From: Microbacterium sp. Root553
GTDB lineage: Bacteria; Actinomycetota; Actinomycetes; Actinomycetales; Microbacteriaceae
Assembly: GCF_001426995.1 (NCBI RefSeq)
Contig: NZ_LMFY01000001.1
Coordinates: forward strand, 1,330,470-1,394,469
Length of the DNA: 64,000 nucleotides
Direction of reading: 5' to 3'
Below are positions 62,824 through 64,000 of the stretch, piece by piece. Positions within the stretch are counted from its first letter, which is position 1, and each line of letters begins with the position of its first letter. Both the position numbers and the translations under genes were made by a program. A model generated the notes under the pieces. That model saw nothing but the letters and a program-made list of their open reading frames with translations. It did not search any database and was not told where the DNA came from.

Positions 62824-64000
62824 GAGGCGGTGCTCGTCTCTGTCAGAGGCACCCGCGCTCGCACGCGCATCCCGCCCGAGGGGCGAGGGGTGACCTCGAG
62901 CGTGCCGCCGGATGCCGCCGCCCGCTCGCGCATGCCGAGCTGTCCCAGCCCGGGGCGCAGCACCGCCATGGCGCGACCGGTGTTGACGACCTCGACCTCG
63001 ACGCCCTCGTCGTCGTAGCGGACGCGCACATCGGCGATGGCGCCCGCTCCGGCGTGCCGACGAGCGTTCGTCAGCGACTCCTGCGTGATCCGGTACAGGT
63101 TGACGGCGACGACCGAGGGCACCGGCACCGGTTCGCCGATCACCGCGTAGTCGGTGGGCAGCCCCGCCTCGGTGGACGCTTCGACGAGCGAGCGGATGTC
63201 GTCGAGGGTCACGGTCGACGCGGCATCCGGCGTCTCGCTGCCCGGGGAGCGCAGGGTCTCGAGCAGGTGCCGCAGCTCGTGGATGGCATCGCGCGCCGAC
63301 CCCTCGATGCCGGTCAGGATGCTCTTGGACTTCTCCGGATCCTGGTCGATCACCAGACGAGCGGCTCCCGCCTGCACGCCCATGACCGACACGTGATGCG
63401 CGACCACGTCATGCAGTTCGCGGGCGATGCGCACGCGATCGAGGGCGACGGCTTGCGCGGCGGTCACCTCGCGCTCCCGCTCGAGCTCGGCCGTGCGGTG
63501 CTCGAGCGCCTGGCGCTCCTGCGCCGCGTGCCACGAGCGCTCGCCGAAGTAGTACGCGCCGCCGAAGTAGAGCACGTTCAGCAGCAGCTGGATGAGCATG
63601 AAGGCCAGGTAGGGCGAGAGCAGACCGGCGGCGACCTCGGCCTTGTCGGCCTCTTCTATCGCCTGGCGGTACATCGTGATGAGGAGCCAGACGAACATGC
63701 CGACGATGATCGAGACGCGCACGATCATCGCGGCTCTGCGGTTGTTCATCCACGCGCCCACCGTGTACAGCGACACGAACATCGCGATGTTGCCGACGTA
63801 GATCTCGGGCACCTGGAACGAGATCGCGAGGAAATACGCGACGCAGACGGTCACCGCCACCGGGCCCGGCCAGCGCCGCCGCACCGCGAGCGGCGCGGTG
63901 ACGGCCACCGCGTACACGAGCGCCGTCCACGGCTCCGCCCGGGTGTCGCCGTACATGTCTGCGACCGTCGAGAGCGCGGCGCTCAGCACCGCGCCGACGA
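62820..64000 (-). CDS. NarL-type sensor histidine kinase, 5' end off the window
   Basis: At least 389 residues. Five or six N-terminal spans, dimerisation helix with phospho-acceptor His in RIARELHDVVAHHVSVMG (HisKA_3), and an ATPase domain with N-box YRITQESLTNARRHAG and G-box LGMRERAAASGG. The frame remains open to the right edge, so the start shown is a limit. Cognate partner of the overlapping response regulator; signal unknown. Confidence 0.93.
   Translation of the reverse strand, partial: VGAVLSAALSTVADMYGDTRAEPWTALVYAVAVTAPLAVRRRWPGPVAVTVCVAYFLAISFQVPEIYVGNIAMFVSLYTVGAWMNNRRAAMIVRVSIIVGMFVWLLITMYRQAIEEADKAEVAAGLLSPYLAFMLIQLLLNVLYFGGAYYFGERSWHAAQERQALEHRTAELEREREVTAAQAVALDRVRIARELHDVVAHHVSVMGVQAGAARLVIDQDPEKSKSILTGIEGSARDAIHELRHLLETLRSPGSETPDAASTVTLDDIRSLVEASTEAGLPTDYAVIGEPVPVPSVVAVNLYRITQESLTNARRHAGAGAIADVRVRYDDEGVEVEVVNTGRAMAVLRPGLGQLGMRERAAASGGTLEVTPRPSGGMRVRARVPLTETSTAS

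Overview
The window is high-GC, densely packed DNA from an actinobacterium. Codon use (frequent GCATCC and GATGCC), the families present (DUF222-HNH protein, NRDE protein, short ClpB, leaderless starts, interspersed CCTTCGTCTCGCTCCG palindromes) and gene content point to Microbacteriaceae, most likely Microbacterium. No rRNA, tRNA, CRISPR array, transposase or integrase was seen. The left edge cuts a membrane-anchored repeat protein and the right edge cuts a sensor kinase.

Region 1 (1-10 kb): a truncated coiled-coil protein; a lipoprotein amine oxidase whose FAD-binding motifs are in circularly permuted order; a Pr6Pr membrane protein; a DoxX protein; then a GntR regulator and the operon it probably controls. 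That operon holds a tripartite tricarboxylate transporter (tctC, tctB, tctA) and a DapA-family aldolase/dehydratase. An acyl-CoA ligase follows.

Region 2 (10.1-22.7 kb) is the centre of interest: an apparently complete locus for degrading D-arabinan, the polymer of mycobacterial arabinogalactan and lipoarabinomannan. It encodes two exported DUF4185/GH183 endo-D-arabinanase candidates (one lipoprotein, one Tat substrate), a CUT1-type ABC importer without its own ATPase, a cytoplasmic DUF2961/GH172 exo-alpha-D-arabinofuranosidase candidate, a cytoplasmic GH116 exo-beta-D-arabinofuranosidase candidate, a fucose-isomerase-like enzyme overlapping the GH116 gene (predicted D-arabinose to D-ribulose), and a LacI regulator. 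Four copies of a GAAATCGATT-type palindrome lie at its four promoters and define a local regulon. The set of two GH183, one GH172 and one GH116 is the set described biochemically from Microbacterium arabinogalactanolyticum. The importer, regulator, operators, isomerase coupling and a leader peptide extend that picture.

Region 3 (22.7-35 kb) is a second glycan locus: GH92 alpha-mannosidase, second CUT1 importer, GH5-type (beta-mannosidase-like) enzyme, second LacI regulator and GH38 alpha-mannosidase. Four copies of a different operator (consensus CTAAAGCGCTTTAG) mark its promoters. It should import and trim mannose glycans inside the cell: N-glycan-type oligosaccharides, or the mannan part of lipoarabinomannan.

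Region 4 (35-64 kb) is mostly housekeeping and transport: YjbR protein, heptamer minisatellite, DUF222-HNH protein, two GT4 glycosyltransferases, two small paralogous membrane proteins, GlxA-type regulator with an 18-bp palindrome, NRDE protein, coaBC, a ClpB lacking its N-domain behind a HAIR element, amino-acid permease, nitroreductase, LysR regulator divergent from putA (which carries an in-frame interspersed palindrome), an iron-siderophore ABC importer behind a DtxR-type box, an ABC-2 exporter, a membrane protein, BenE transporter, and a NarL-type two-component pair.
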